Of a stretch of DNA of 64,000 bases, positions 41,022-50,746 are shown piece by piece. This DNA comes from Silicimonas sp. Lineage in GTDB: Bacteria; Pseudomonadota; Alphaproteobacteria; Rhodobacterales; Rhodobacteraceae. The DNA is taken from assembly GCA_022826385.1 (NCBI GenBank), contig JAJDUZ010000066.1, forward strand, positions 1 through 64,000. The letters run 5' to 3'. The position numbers and the translations under genes are program-made. The notes beneath the pieces are model-generated. The model was not told the origin of the DNA. It saw only the letters and a program-made list of their open reading frames with translations, and ran no database searches. Every line of letters begins with the position of its first letter. Positions within the stretch are counted from its first letter, which is position 1.

Positions 41022-42434
41022 ATGGAACCCCTTACCTGGACCGGCAGCCTTTCCGTACTCAACCCGATCTTCCTCGGCCTCTGGGCGCTTCTCGGCGTCT
41101 CGGTCCTCGCGCAGATCGTAACCAGTTTCTTCGGCACCGAAGTCGACGTGGTGGGCGACCAGCTGGTCGTGAAGAAAACGCCAAACGCGCTGGCCGGCAT
41201 GGCGGTGAAGTACAGCTTCATCGGTGCTGTGCTGATCACGCTCGCCTATCTGGTCGGCGGCATTCTGATCCCGGGGCTCGAGGCCAAGGGCATTATCGGC
41301 ATTATGGCCACGCGCTTCCTGCCAGTCTGGATCGCTCTCGCCGTCACCTTCGCGCTATCGATCACGTTCAAACGCAAGCTTGGCCTTTATGGCAAGCTCT
41401 TCGACAGCGTTGTCGGCATGATCGGGTTTGCCATCGTCATGTTCTGGGTCTTCACTGCCATCTTCGGCGCGATGGACTTCATCGTCACGCATGACCCGCT
41501 CAGCCAGATCTCGGGCCTGAAGAACAAGGTGCCGGGAACGGCTGTGCCTGACGGCAACGACGTCTATCCGTACTACCTTTTGGGCGGCGACAACCTGGCC
41601 CGCGATGTCTTCAGCCGCATGGTCAAAGGTTCGTGGGAGGTGATCAAGATCGCACCTTTCGCCACACTCTTCGCCTTCATGGTGGGGATCACGCTGGGTC
41701 TGCCCGCGGCCTATTACGGCGGCAAGCTGGACACGATCCTGACTTTCCTCGCGAACCTGATCCTCGCCTTCCCGGTGATCCTGCTCTTCTATCTGCTGGT
41801 AACCCCGGAAATCGTGGCGACCGGCATCCCGGTCTACATGGCGGCGGTGCTGTTCATCTTCCCGATCATCTTCATGGTGATCCTGATCAACTCGCGCTTC
41901 TACGTTCAGCCTGCCAAGCGCAACATCTATCTGGCGTTCGTACTGGTGATTGGCCTTTGGCTCTATGCCGGGATCGCGTGGAATGCCGACCCGTTCGGCA
42001 TCATCGAGTTCCCGCCGAACCTGCTGGTCGTCTTCGTCAGCGTGGTCTTCGTGAACTCGCCCACCGTTTTCCGGATCGTCCGCGGCATCGCGCTTGATAT
42101 CAAAACGCGCGACTACGTCGCCGCGGGCCAGACAAGGGGCGAAGGCCCTTGGTACATCATGCTTTGGGAAATCCTGCCCAACGCGCGTGGACCGCTGATC
42201 GTCGATTTCTGCCTGCGGATCGGCTACACCACGATCCTGCTGGGCACCCTCGGCTTCTTCGGCCTGGGCCTCAGCCCCGAAAGCCCGGATTGGGGATCGA
42301 CCATCAACGATGGGCGCAAGCTTCTCTCGATCTTCCCGCACCCGGCACTGGCGCCGGCGCTCAGCCTGATGAGCCTCGTTCTGGGTCTCAACCTGCTGGC
42401 CGACGGGCTCCGCGAAGAGTCATTGCGCGACTGA
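41022..42434 (+). CDS. ABC importer permease 2 (DppC-like), extended N-terminus
   Basis: 470 aa, about 150-170 residues longer than the usual DppC/OppC. The additional N-terminal part holds two or three extra hydrophobic helices (IFLGLWALLGVSVLAQIVTSFF, YSFIGAVLITLAYLVGGILI). The core has the PYYLLGGDNLARDVFSRM entry motif and EAA loop GQTRGEGPWYIMLWEILPNA. The long form is also seen in related roseobacter importers. It should pair with permease 1 in the membrane and with the fused ATPase. Confidence 0.9.
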   Translation: MEPLTWTGSLSVLNPIFLGLWALLGVSVLAQIVTSFFGTEVDVVGDQLVVKKTPNALAGMAVKYSFIGAVLITLAYLVGGILIPGLEAKGIIGIMATRFLPVWIALAVTFALSITFKRKLGLYGKLFDSVVGMIGFAIVMFWVFTAIFGAMDFIVTHDPLSQISGLKNKVPGTAVPDGNDVYPYYLLGGDNLARDVFSRMVKGSWEVIKIAPFATLFAFMVGITLGLPAAYYGGKLDTILTFLANLILAFPVILLFYLLVTPEIVATGIPVYMAAVLFIFPIIFMVILINSRFYVQPAKRNIYLAFVLVIGLWLYAGIAWNADPFGIIEFPPNLLVVFVSVVFVNSPTVFRIVRGIALDIKTRDYVAAGQTRGEGPWYIMLWEILPNARGPLIVDFCLRIGYTTILLGTLGFFGLGLSPESPDWGSTINDGRKLLSIFPHPALAPALSLMSLVLGLNLLADGLREESLRD

Positions 42435-42448
42435 TGTCTCTTCGCCTG

Positions 42449-42510
42449 TTCAAAAATATCCCGGGGGTCCGGGGGCAGAGCCCCTGGCGGATCGACGTGC
42501 CGCAGGCACG
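42449..42510. repeat. GC-rich hairpin repeat between permease 2 and ATPase genes
   Basis: The gap starts with TTCAAAAATATCCCGGGGG, a sequence I recognise as recurring between roseobacter genes. It then forms a hairpin CCGGGGG-CAGAG-CCCCTGG (42469-42487) and, 8 nt on, a second perfect hairpin CGTGCC-GCA-GGCACG (42496-42510). A shortened relative of the AT-rich part (CTTCAAAAATAC) stands at 23703-23714. Probably a dispersed, REP-like element that may trim or stabilise the mRNA. Confidence 0.6.
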
Positions 42511-42531
42511 GCGAAACAAAGGAAATGCACC

Positions 42532-44616
42532 ATGACCAAAGCTGACTATGACGGCCCGATCCTTGAGATCGAAAATCTCTCGATCAGCTTCTTCACCCGG
42601 CTCCGGGAAATCCCCGCCGTGATGGACTTCTCGTGCACGGTGCAACCGGGCGAGGCGATGGGTCTGGTCGGCGAATCCGGTTGCGGCAAATCCACCGTTG
42701 CCCTCGGCGTCATGCAGGACCTTGGCGTCAACGGCCGCATTGTCGGGGGAACCATCAAGTTCAAGGGCCGCGATCTGAACCAGATGACGCCGGAAGAGTT
42801 GCGCGACATTCGCGGCTCGGAAATCGCGATGATCTATCAGGAGCCGATGGCATCGCTGAACCCCGCCATGCGGATCGGCAAGCAGTTGATGGAAGTGCCG
42901 ATGATCCACGAAGGCGTGGACGAGAAAGAGGCTTATGCCCGCGCCCTTGAAGTCGTGACCGATGTGCGCCTGCCGGACCCCGAACGGATGCTCAACAGCT
43001 ATCCGCACCAGCTTTCGGGCGGTCAACAACAGCGCATCGTCATTGCCATGGCGCTGATGTCGAAACCGTCGCTGCTGATCCTCGACGAACCCACCACCGC
43101 GCTGGACGTGACAGTCGAAGCCGCGGTCGTGGAACTGGTCAAGGACCTCGGCAAGAAATACGGCACCTCGATGCTCTTCATCAGCCACAACCTTGGGCTG
43201 GTGCTGGAAACCTGCGATCGGCTCTGCGTGATGTATTCGGGCGAGGCGGTGGAAACCGGTTCTATCGAGGACGTCTTCGACCACATGCAGCACCCCTATA
43301 CGCAGGCGCTCTTCCGCTCGATCCCGCTGCCGGGGGCAGACAAGAACGCGCGGCCGCTGGTGGCGATCCCCGGCAACTTCCCGTTGCCGCATGAACGCCC
43401 GCCCGGCTGCAATTTCGGACCCCGCTGCGACTATTTCGAAAGCGGGCGCTGTGACGCCAGCGATATCAAGATGGCGCAAGTCCCCGGTAACGACCGGCAC
43501 AGCACACGGTGCCTGAAGTTCGAGGAAATCGACTGGAACGCCCCGATCGTTGCGGCCAGCACGACCGAGAAGACCGAACCGGGCGACGTCGTGCTCAAGA
43601 TGGACGGCCTCAAGAAGTATTACGAGGTCGCGGCCAACGCGCTCTTCGGTGGCGGCAACAAGAAGGTCGTGAAGGCCAACGAAAGCCTGTCTTTCGAGGC
43701 GCGTGAAAGTGAAACCCTTGCGATCGTGGGCGAATCCGGCTGCGGCAAGTCCACCTTTGCCAAGGTGTTGATGGGGCTCGAGACCGCGACCGAAGGGCAA
43801 ATCCTGCTCGACAACCAGTCGATCGAAGATGTGCCGATTGAAGCGCGCGACACCAAGACGGTGTCGAATGTGCAGATGGTGTTCCAGAACCCGTTCGACA
43901 CGCTGAACCCGTCGATGACGGTGGGCAGGCAGATCATCCGGGCGCTGGAGATCTTCGGGATCGGCAATAACGAGGCGGAACGCGAGCAGAAGATGCTTGA
44001 ACTTCTCGACCTTGTGAAACTGCCTCGCGAGTTCGCGACCCGCATGCCGCGACAGCTGTCCGGCGGTCAGAAACAACGTGTCGGGATCGCCCGTGCCTTT
44101 GCGGGCGGTGCCCGAATCGTTGTGGCCGACGAGCCAGTTTCGGCGCTGGATGTGTCCGTGCAGGCGGCGGTGACCGATCTGCTGATGGAGATTCAGCGAA
44201 ACGAGAAGACAACGCTTCTCTTCATCAGCCACGACCTGTCCATCGTGCGCTATCTCAGTGACCGGGTCATGGTCATGTATCTGGGCCACGTGGTCGAGAT
44301 TGGGGATACCGAACAGGTCTTCGCACCGCCCTATCACCCCTATACCGAAGCGCTGCTTTCGGCGGTGCCGATTGCCGATACCAGTATCGAGAAGCAGCAC
44401 ATTGTCCTTGAAGGTGACATTCCTTCGGCGATGAACCCGCCGCCGGGTTGCCCGTTCCAGACACGGTGTCGCTGGAAGGATAAGGTCCCTGGGGGTCTCT
44501 GCGAAAAAGACGTGCCGCCCATGCGCACGATCGAAGGTGGTCACCAGATCAAGTGCCACCTCTCGGAAGAGACGCTGGCCGCGATGGAACCGGTCATCAA
44601 GATCGCTGCCGAATAA
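42532..44616 (+). CDS. fused double ABC ATPase of the peptide-type importer
   Basis: 694 aa with two complete ATPase domains, equivalent to DppD and DppF joined. Domain 1 has Walker A GESGCGKSTVALG, signature LSGGQQQRIVIAM and Walker B LLILDEPTTALD; it ends with the oligopeptide-type cysteine region PGCNFGPRCDYF. Domain 2 from about residue 350 repeats this: GESGCGKSTFAKV, LSGGQKQRVGIARAF, VVADEPVSALD and PGCPFQTRCRW. The C-terminal cysteine boxes suggest an Fe-S or redox-sensitive site known in this group. Last gene of the importer operon; a double hairpin repeat follows. Confidence 0.93.
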   Translation: MTKADYDGPILEIENLSISFFTRLREIPAVMDFSCTVQPGEAMGLVGESGCGKSTVALGVMQDLGVNGRIVGGTIKFKGRDLNQMTPEELRDIRGSEIAMIYQEPMASLNPAMRIGKQLMEVPMIHEGVDEKEAYARALEVVTDVRLPDPERMLNSYPHQLSGGQQQRIVIAMALMSKPSLLILDEPTTALDVTVEAAVVELVKDLGKKYGTSMLFISHNLGLVLETCDRLCVMYSGEAVETGSIEDVFDHMQHPYTQALFRSIPLPGADKNARPLVAIPGNFPLPHERPPGCNFGPRCDYFESGRCDASDIKMAQVPGNDRHSTRCLKFEEIDWNAPIVAASTTEKTEPGDVVLKMDGLKKYYEVAANALFGGGNKKVVKANESLSFEARESETLAIVGESGCGKSTFAKVLMGLETATEGQILLDNQSIEDVPIEARDTKTVSNVQMVFQNPFDTLNPSMTVGRQIIRALEIFGIGNNEAEREQKMLELLDLVKLPREFATRMPRQLSGGQKQRVGIARAFAGGARIVVADEPVSALDVSVQAAVTDLLMEIQRNEKTTLLFISHDLSIVRYLSDRVMVMYLGHVVEIGDTEQVFAPPYHPYTEALLSAVPIADTSIEKQHIVLEGDIPSAMNPPPGCPFQTRCRWKDKVPGGLCEKDVPPMRTIEGGHQIKCHLSEETLAAMEPVIKIAAE

Positions 44617-44628
44617 CACCGGCGCGGG

Positions 44629-44674
44629 CGATTTCTTGGAAAGAAATCGGTCCAAATTCTTGCTAAGAATTTGG
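44629..44674. repeat. bipartite double-hairpin repeat, copy 1
   Basis: Hairpin A CGATTTCTT-gga-AAGAAATCG (44629-44649), 2 nt, then hairpin B CCAAATTCTT-gct-AAGAATTTGG (44652-44674). It fills the gap between the convergent ABC ATPase and SdhAF4 genes and may act as a two-way terminator. The same arrangement occurs at 56711 and 59572. Confidence 0.8.
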
Positions 44675-44679
44675 CTTCG

Positions 44680-44856
44680 TCAGAAATCGACCGCGATGCC
44701 CTTGTTTTCCCAGTCGCCGTATCGGACGGGTTCCGGCCCTTCGCGCCCACCCAACTCGGTCGGCATCTCCAGCGCTTTCGCCTTGGCTCGCCGTTCTTCG
44801 GCTTCCGCCAACGCGCGTTTTGCTTCCGGGGTCAGGTCTGGTTTCTTGTCGCTCAT
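44680..44856 (-). CDS. DUF1674 / SdhAF4-like succinate dehydrogenase assembly factor
   Basis: 58 aa. The C-terminal ELGGREGPEPVRYGDWENKGIAVDF is the conserved DUF1674 motif shared with mitochondrial SDHAF4, which binds the flavinylated succinate dehydrogenase subunit. The N-terminal half is a charged helix (AKRALAEAEERRAKAKAL). ATG 44856 (MSDKKPDLTPEAK) fits the family length better than the track start 44892. It is divergent from rsmB, the usual neighbour in Rhodobacterales. Confidence 0.87.
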   Translation of the reverse strand: MSDKKPDLTPEAKRALAEAEERRAKAKALEMPTELGGREGPEPVRYGDWENKGIAVDF

Positions 44857-44901
44857 AAGGCTTTGGTATAACGCCTTGCGGACCTCTTTCAAGGCAGGCA
44901 G

Positions 44902-46146
44902 ATGAGCGACAACGGACGACAGACACGCGCCGCGGCGATCCGCGCGATGACAGCAGTCACCGAAAAGGGCGTTACGCTGGGGGATGTATTGCCGCGGGAG
45001 ACCAAGGATTTGCCCCCAAGCGAGGCTGCCCGGGCAGGCCGGTTGGCGACCGAAGCGCTACGCTGGGCCAACCGCTCGGACCGGCTGTTGGGGCCGCATC
45101 TGCGATTGAAGCCGGAAGACCCGGTGATGAACGCGCTCCGGCTCGCGCTCTACGAGATATTCGAAGAGGGAAGTGCCCCACACGGCGTGGTGGATGCTGC
45201 CGTTGCGAACGTGACGCGGTCGAAATCCGGTCTGGTCAACGGGGTGCTTCGAAACGTGCTGCGGAAGGATGTCGACTGGTCGGCGCTGCCGGTGCCACAG
45301 ACGCCCAAATGGTTGAGGAAAAAACTGATTTCCGCTTGGGGCAAACAAGCTGTCGAGGCGATGGAACGTGTGCAGACGTCGCGTCCTCCGCTGGATCTCA
45401 CGTGCCGATCAGATGCCGCGACATGGGCAAAAACCCTCGGCGCAACAGAGTTGCCTGGCGGATCGCTTCGACTGGCGCCGGGTGTGCAGGTCTCTGCCTT
45501 GCCGGGATACGACGAAGGCGCGTGGTGGGTGCAGGACGCGGGTGCCAGCGTTGCAGCGCGGGTGCTGAACTCCCAACCCGGAGAGCGCATTCTGGACCTT
45601 TGCGCGGCGCCGGGTGGCAAAACCATGCAACTGGCGGCAGCCGGTGCGCGCGTCACCGCGCTGGACGTGTCGGAAGCGCGCATGAAGCGGGTCAGCGAAA
45701 ACCTGACCCGCACCGGCCTTGCCGCCGAGATCGTCGTGGCGGACGCGCTGAAGTGGAGCCCTGAAGCACCCTTCGACGCCATTCTGCTCGATGCGCCCTG
45801 TTCGGCCACTGGCACGCTCAGACGGCACCCGGATCTGGGGTATGCGCGGGACGGTTCGGGGATTGAAGAACTGATCGGATTGCAGGCGCAACTTCTTGAT
45901 AGGGCAGCAAAAATGCTGACCCGAAATGGCCGGTTGGTTTACTGCACCTGCTCGCTGCTACCGGAAGAAGGCGAGGCTCAGATCGATGCCTTTCTGGCAC
46001 GACATTCCGATTTTCAACTGGCTGAGATCACTCCGGACGATCCGCAATGGTGTGTGCCGCAAGGCTTGCGGCTAAGACCCGACCATTGGGAAGATCGCGG
46101 TGGCATTGACGGGTTTTTTGTCGCTTGCCTTGAAAATCGCCCATGA
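44902..46146 (+). CDS. rsmB: RsmB-type 16S rRNA m5C methyltransferase
   Basis: 414 aa SAM-dependent RNA methyltransferase of the RsmB/NOP family. The N-terminal NusB-like RNA-binding part (RLALYEIFEEGSAPHGVVDAAV) precedes the catalytic domain with SAM motif ILDLCAAPGGKTMQLAA, motif IV LLDAPCSATGTLRRHPD and the catalytic cysteine in CTCSLLPEEGE. It is expected to make m5C967 in 16S rRNA. It leads a rightward group with the heparinase-like gene. Confidence 0.92.
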   Translation: MSDNGRQTRAAAIRAMTAVTEKGVTLGDVLPRETKDLPPSEAARAGRLATEALRWANRSDRLLGPHLRLKPEDPVMNALRLALYEIFEEGSAPHGVVDAAVANVTRSKSGLVNGVLRNVLRKDVDWSALPVPQTPKWLRKKLISAWGKQAVEAMERVQTSRPPLDLTCRSDAATWAKTLGATELPGGSLRLAPGVQVSALPGYDEGAWWVQDAGASVAARVLNSQPGERILDLCAAPGGKTMQLAAAGARVTALDVSEARMKRVSENLTRTGLAAEIVVADALKWSPEAPFDAILLDAPCSATGTLRRHPDLGYARDGSGIEELIGLQAQLLDRAAKMLTRNGRLVYCTCSLLPEEGEAQIDAFLARHSDFQLAEITPDDPQWCVPQGLRLRPDHWEDRGGIDGFFVACLENRP

Positions 46147-46217
46147 CAGGGCTTTGCAACCGCAGTATCTTGCGGGACAAGACCTGAAAACGGGCAATAG
46201 CAGAGGCAGGGCGGACG

Positions 46218-47972
46218 TTGGCAGACAACGAAAGCTGGTCCCAGAAGAGATCGCGTTTCCTGAACCGCATGCATGCGCGTGCGGCCCGTTTTGCTGCGGG
46301 TGCGACCGCATTCACGACCACGCCCGAGCCGCGGACGATCGGCGCTTATGCCCGCGGTCGTCAGATCAACGGCGGAAACTTCCTGTTCGCCGGCTTTCTT
46401 GTGCAAGCACCGCGCACAGCAATCTGGGACCTGCCGATGCCGGACGAAGGCTTCGAGATCGAGTTGCACGGCTTCACGTGGCTGGACGATCTGGCCGCCG
46501 TTGGGGATCTGCATGCGGCCCGAAACGCGCAAGAGTGGACGCATGAGTGGGTGCGCCGTTTTTCGGGCGGGCAGGGGCCGGGATGGACGCCTGACCTGAC
46601 GGGGCGCCGCCTGATCCGTTGGATCAACCACGCGATCATGTTGCTCAACGGTCAGGACAGCGCGACAAGCAGCGCCTATTTCAAAGCTTTGTCACAACAA
46701 ACCGTGTTCCTGTCGCGCCGTTGGAAGGCGGCGTCTCCTGGCTTGCCGCGGTTCGAAGCGCTGACCGGTTTGATTTATGCCGGATTGGCGCTTGAGGGGA
46801 TGGACAAGCATGTGGGCTCTGCCTCGCGCGCCTTGGCGCGGGAATGCGTTTCCGAGATTGACGCGGATGGCGGGCTGACCACGCGCAACCCGGAAGAGCT
46901 GCTCGAGGTTTTCACGCTGCTCAACTGGGCCGCAGATGCCGTGCGCGACGCTGGCCGGGTTCCACCCGAAGAGGTCAGCCGGGCCATCAAGTCGATCGCC
47001 CCGGTGTTGCGCGCGCTGCGCCATTCAGACGGCTCGCTGGCCCGGTTCCACGGCGGCGGCCGTGGCATGGACGGGCGTCTGGACCGGGCGCTGGCCACGG
47101 CGGCCGTGCGTGGCATGACTAACAACGATCGCTCGATGGGGTTCGCGCGGATCTCGCACGGGCGGACAAGTGTCATCGTCGATGCCGCGCCGCCTCCGTT
47201 GCGCGAAGCATCTGCAAATGCCCATGCCTCGACCCTGGCCATGGAAGTCACGTCGGGCCGGCGTCCCCTGATCGTCAATTGCGGGTCGGGTGCCACCTTC
47301 GGGCGCAGCTGGCGGCGCGCCGGGCGCGCGACCCCAAGCCATTCCACATTGGGCATCGAAGGGTTCTCGTCCTCCCGTCTCGGCACGGCGGGCAAGGTGG
47401 CCGAGAACGAAGCCGAGCTGCTGATCGAAATCCCGCAGGAAGTGGGTTTCGAACGGGCCGAGGTCGAGGGCGGAACGCGTTTGGTTGTCGGTCATGATGG
47501 ATATGTTCCGACCCATGGGCTGACCCATGTGCGGACGCTGCATATCGGCTTCGACGGACGCGAGCTTCGGGGCGAGGACGTGCTTATGGCCCGCAGCGAT
47601 CCCGACAAGCGACGGTTCGATCTGATGTTCGACAAGTCGCGGCTGAAGGGGATCCCCTTCACGGTTCGCTTCCACCTGCACCCTGACGTCGATGCGACCC
47701 TCGATATGAATGGTCATGCGGTGTCGATGGTGCTGAAAAGTTCCGAGATTTGGGTCTTCCGGTTCGAAGGTCCTGTCCAGCTGGACCTTGATTCCAGCGT
47801 CTATCTGGAAAAATCCCGCCTAAGTCCGCGTGCGACCAAACAGGTGGTTCTATCTGGCGTCGCAGTAGAGTATGCCACGCGCGTCAGCTGGTCGTTGGCG
47901 AAGACGCAGGACACCCCCAACGCGGTGCGCGACTTCGACTTGGAAGAGACCTCGGAGCTGATTGTAGAGTAA
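46218..47972 (+). CDS. heparinase II/III-family protein
   Basis: 584 aa from TTG 46218 (MADNESWSQKRSRFL). The helical N-terminal toroid is followed by the beta-sandwich heparinase II/III domain: ARISHGRTSVIVDAAPPP, HASTLAMEVTSGRRPLIVNCGSG, RATPSHSTLGIEGFSS. The last includes the His/Tyr-region residues typical for the family. In Rhodobacterales this protein is fixed between rsmB and purH and has no signal peptide, so it is doubtful that it degrades extracellular heparin-like polymer; an envelope glycan role is possible. Confidence 0.85.
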   Translation: MADNESWSQKRSRFLNRMHARAARFAAGATAFTTTPEPRTIGAYARGRQINGGNFLFAGFLVQAPRTAIWDLPMPDEGFEIELHGFTWLDDLAAVGDLHAARNAQEWTHEWVRRFSGGQGPGWTPDLTGRRLIRWINHAIMLLNGQDSATSSAYFKALSQQTVFLSRRWKAASPGLPRFEALTGLIYAGLALEGMDKHVGSASRALARECVSEIDADGGLTTRNPEELLEVFTLLNWAADAVRDAGRVPPEEVSRAIKSIAPVLRALRHSDGSLARFHGGGRGMDGRLDRALATAAVRGMTNNDRSMGFARISHGRTSVIVDAAPPPLREASANAHASTLAMEVTSGRRPLIVNCGSGATFGRSWRRAGRATPSHSTLGIEGFSSSRLGTAGKVAENEAELLIEIPQEVGFERAEVEGGTRLVVGHDGYVPTHGLTHVRTLHIGFDGRELRGEDVLMARSDPDKRRFDLMFDKSRLKGIPFTVRFHLHPDVDATLDMNGHAVSMVLKSSEIWVFRFEGPVQLDLDSSVYLEKSRLSPRATKQVVLSGVAVEYATRVSWSLAKTQDTPNAVRDFDLEETSELIVE

Positions 47973-48049
47973 TGCGGGCAGCGGGACTGATGACATTCCA
48001 TGTTTCGGCTTATTTCGCCCCGGCCCCGCGCTGAGAGGACCAAACATAC

Positions 48050-49639
48050 ATGACTGATCTGCAGCCGGTGCGCCGCGCGCTTCTTTCCGTTTCCGACAAG
48101 ACCGGGTTGGTGGAGTTTGCCACGTCCCTTGCGGCGCGGGGGATCGACCTGATCTCGACCGGTGGCACGGCGAAGACGCTGCGCGAGGCCGGTTTGAAGG
48201 TTGCCGATGTCGCTGATCTGACGGGCTTCCCCGAGATGATGGATGGTCGTGTCAAAACGCTGCATCCAGTGGTGCATGGCGGTTTGCTGGCGCTGCGCGA
48301 CGACGCAGATCATGTCGCCTCGATGGAGGCGCACGGCATCGGGCCGATCGATCTGCTGGTCGTCAATCTTTACCCGTTCGAGGCCACCGTGGCCGCAGGC
48401 GCCGATTATGCGACGGCGATCGAGAACATAGACATTGGCGGGCCCGCAATGATCCGCGCGGCGGCCAAGAACCACGCCTTTGTCAACGTCGTGGTCGATG
48501 TCGAGGATTACACCGCGGTTTTGGCCGAACTTGATGCGCATGACGGTCAGACCACCTATGCCTATCGTCAGAAACTGGCGTTGACGGCCTATGCCCGCAC
48601 AGGCGCTTACGACGCCGCTGTCTCCAGTTGGATGTCAGGGGCATTGGGCGAGACCACACCGCGCCGCCGGGCCTTTGCCGGGACGCTGGCGCAGACGCTG
48701 CGCTATGGCGAGAACCCGCATCAGGCGGCGGCGTTTTATACTGACGGAGCTGATACGCCCGGTGTTGCAACGGCGGTTCAGCATCAGGGCAAGGAGCTGT
48801 CCTATAACAACATCAACGACACCGATGCCGCGTTCCGTCTGGTCGCCGAGTTCGCGCCCGAGGACGGGCCTGCGGTTGCCATCATCAAGCACGCGAACCC
48901 GTGCGGCGTGGCGCGCGGCGCGACATTTGCAGAAGCGTTCGGGCGGGCCTTCTACTGTGACAGGACAAGCGCCTTTGGCGGGATCGTCGCCCTGAACGGC
49001 ACGCTGGATGAGGACACGGCCACCGCCATCTCGGAGATCTTCACCGAGGTTGTCATTGCCCCCGACGCAACCGACGGCGCCAAGGCTGTGTTCGCGGCCA
49101 AGAAGAACCTGCGCCTTCTGACGACCGCCGGTCTGCCGGACCCGTTGGCGCCACGCCTTGCCGTGCGTCAGGTTTCTGGTGGCTGGCTGGTGCAGGACGA
49201 CGACGTGGGCCACATCACATTGGACGATCTGAAGGTCGTCACCGACAAGGCCCCGACCGACGACCAGATGGCCGATCTTCTGTTTGCATGGCGGGTTGCC
49301 AAGCACGTGAAGTCGAACGCGATTATCTATGCCAAAGGCGGCGCAACGGTCGGGATCGGGGCAGGCCAGATGAGCCGCGTCGACAGCTCGACCATTGCGG
49401 CGCTCAAGGCCAAGCGCATGGAGGAGGAATTGGGTCTGGCTGAAAGCACGGCCATCGGCTCGGTGGTGGCATCCGACGCGTTCTTCCCGTTCCCCGACGG
49501 TTTGCTTGCAGCGGCTGAAGCCGGTGCAACCGCGGTCATCCAGCCGGGCGGATCGATGCGCGATGACAGCGTGATCGAGGCGGCGAACGAAGCGGGGCTT
49601 GCCATGGTCTTCACTGGCATGAGACATTTCCGGCACTGA
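48050..49639 (+). CDS. purH: bifunctional AICAR transformylase/IMP cyclohydrolase
   Basis: 529 aa enzyme for the last two steps of IMP synthesis. The N-terminal MGS-like cyclohydrolase domain has [17 protein letters not shown] and [13 protein letters not shown]; the transformylase domain has [23 protein letters not shown] and the catalytic [24 protein letters not shown] and [24 protein letters not shown] complete the match. Its stop overlaps the lspA start (TGATG), so the two are translationally coupled. Confidence 0.97.
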   Translation: MTDLQPVRRALLSVSDKTGLVEFATSLAARGIDLISTGGTAKTLREAGLKVADVADLTGFPEMMDGRVKTLHPVVHGGLLALRDDADHVASMEAHGIGPIDLLVVNLYPFEATVAAGADYATAIENIDIGGPAMIRAAAKNHAFVNVVVDVEDYTAVLAELDAHDGQTTYAYRQKLALTAYARTGAYDAAVSSWMSGALGETTPRRRAFAGTLAQTLRYGENPHQAAAFYTDGADTPGVATAVQHQGKELSYNNINDTDAAFRLVAEFAPEDGPAVAIIKHANPCGVARGATFAEAFGRAFYCDRTSAFGGIVALNGTLDEDTATAISEIFTEVVIAPDATDGAKAVFAAKKNLRLLTTAGLPDPLAPRLAVRQVSGGWLVQDDDVGHITLDDLKVVTDKAPTDDQMADLLFAWRVAKHVKSNAIIYAKGGATVGIGAGQMSRVDSSTIAALKAKRMEEELGLAESTAIGSVVASDAFFPFPDGLLAAAEAGATAVIQPGGSMRDDSVIEAANEAGLAMVFTGMRHFRH

Positions 49640-50130
49640 TGCGTGTTCTTCTTCCCCTCTGGATCACGACGCTTGTCGTCCTGATCATCGACCAGTTCAC
49701 GAAACTGATCGTCGTGCACGCGCTCGATCTGAAGACGCGTGGGGGGATGATGGTGCTGGACCCGTACCTGAATTTCAGGATGGCGTGGAACACTGGCATC
49801 AATTTCGGCATCCAGATCGGCGACCGCTGGGTTTTGATCATGTTGGCAGCAGTGATCTGTGCGTGGGTCTATTGGTGGATGAACCGCGACCGTCCGCGCG
49901 CCATCGTGCAAGTGACGGCTGGCATGGTCATTGGCGGTGCAATCGGCAACGTGATCGACCGGATCGTCTATGGCGCGGTGGCCGATTTTCTGAACATGTC
50001 CTGCTGTGGATGGGAGAACCCGTATTCCTTCAACGTGGCAGATATTTCGATCTTCATAGGGGCGATTGGTCTGATCCTTCTTACCAATGATGTCGAGCCA
50101 ACACGCGACTCGCCAGAGCGTTCGGACTGA
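49639..50130 (+). CDS. lspA: lipoprotein signal peptidase
   Basis: 163 aa inner-membrane aspartic protease that removes signal peptides from prolipoproteins. Four helices are seen; the conserved boxes are [31 protein letters not shown]-like ([14 protein letters not shown]), [21 protein letters not shown] with the two catalytic Asp residues, and [11 protein letters not shown]. Starts at the ATG overlapping the purH stop. The next gene encodes a lipoprotein that is a likely substrate. Confidence 0.96.
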   Translation: MRVLLPLWITTLVVLIIDQFTKLIVVHALDLKTRGGMMVLDPYLNFRMAWNTGINFGIQIGDRWVLIMLAAVICAWVYWWMNRDRPRAIVQVTAGMVIGGAIGNVIDRIVYGAVADFLNMSCCGWENPYSFNVADISIFIGAIGLILLTNDVEPTRDSPERSD

Positions 50131-50158
50131 CGTAAAAGAGGTCAAACGAGGAGTGGCG

Positions 50159-50680
50159 ATGCGACGGTCATTATTGGTCATGAGTGTTCTGGTCGGTCTG
50201 TCTGCCTGTGGCACGGCAGACGAGCCTAACCTGCTGAACATCTCGCGGCCACGGAACCAAGGGCCGGACGAGTTCGCCATTCTTCCGACGAAACCGCTTG
50301 AATTGCCCGAAGATCTGGCGGCTTTGCCGTCACCGACGCCCGGTGGCGCAAACCGCACCGACCAGACGCCGCAAGCCGATGCCTATGCCGCCCTTGGGGG
50401 CAATGCCGCCGCTTTGTCGAGGGCGTCCAGTGACGGTGCCCTCTTGGCCCATTCGCGCCGCTTCGGGGTCGACCCGGATATCCGTGCCGAGCTTGCTGCC
50501 GCCGACCTTGAATTCCGGCGCGAGAACGACGGAAGACTGCTTGAGCGCTTGTTCAACGTGAACGTGTATTTCCGCGCTTACGAGGAAATGTCACTGGATC
50601 AGTACCGCGAATTGGAGCGTTTGCGCCGCGCCGGCATCCGGACCTCGGCCGTGCCACCTGACCCCGCACTTGACGAATAG
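50159..50680 (+). CDS. DUF3035 lipoprotein
   Basis: 173 aa. The signal [21 protein letters not shown] ends with lipobox LSAC, so it should be lipidated at Cys18. [25 protein letters not shown] is the conserved DUF3035 segment, followed by [21 protein letters not shown]. The track ORF begins at 50087 in the lspA end, but ATG 50159 follows AACGAGGAGTGGCG. The protein is standard between lspA and the M16 peptidases in Rhodobacterales and may be an outer-membrane assembly-associated lipoprotein; that is a guess. Confidence 0.87.
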   Translation: MRRSLLVMSVLVGLSACGTADEPNLLNISRPRNQGPDEFAILPTKPLELPEDLAALPSPTPGGANRTDQTPQADAYAALGGNAAALSRASSDGALLAHSRRFGVDPDIRAELAAADLEFRRENDGRLLERLFNVNVYFRAYEEMSLDQYRELERLRRAGIRTSAVPPDPALDE

Positions 50681-50746
50681 ACGGTCACGTCCCCGCGAGG
50701 CCCGTCTTGAAGCCCGGGCAATAAGCGCCATCTGTTCGGAAACCCG

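Noticed and set aside
42388-44655. 755-aa open frame antisense to the ABC ATPase gene
   Set aside because: Shadow of a GC-rich gene; repetitive R/H/D-rich translation without motifs.
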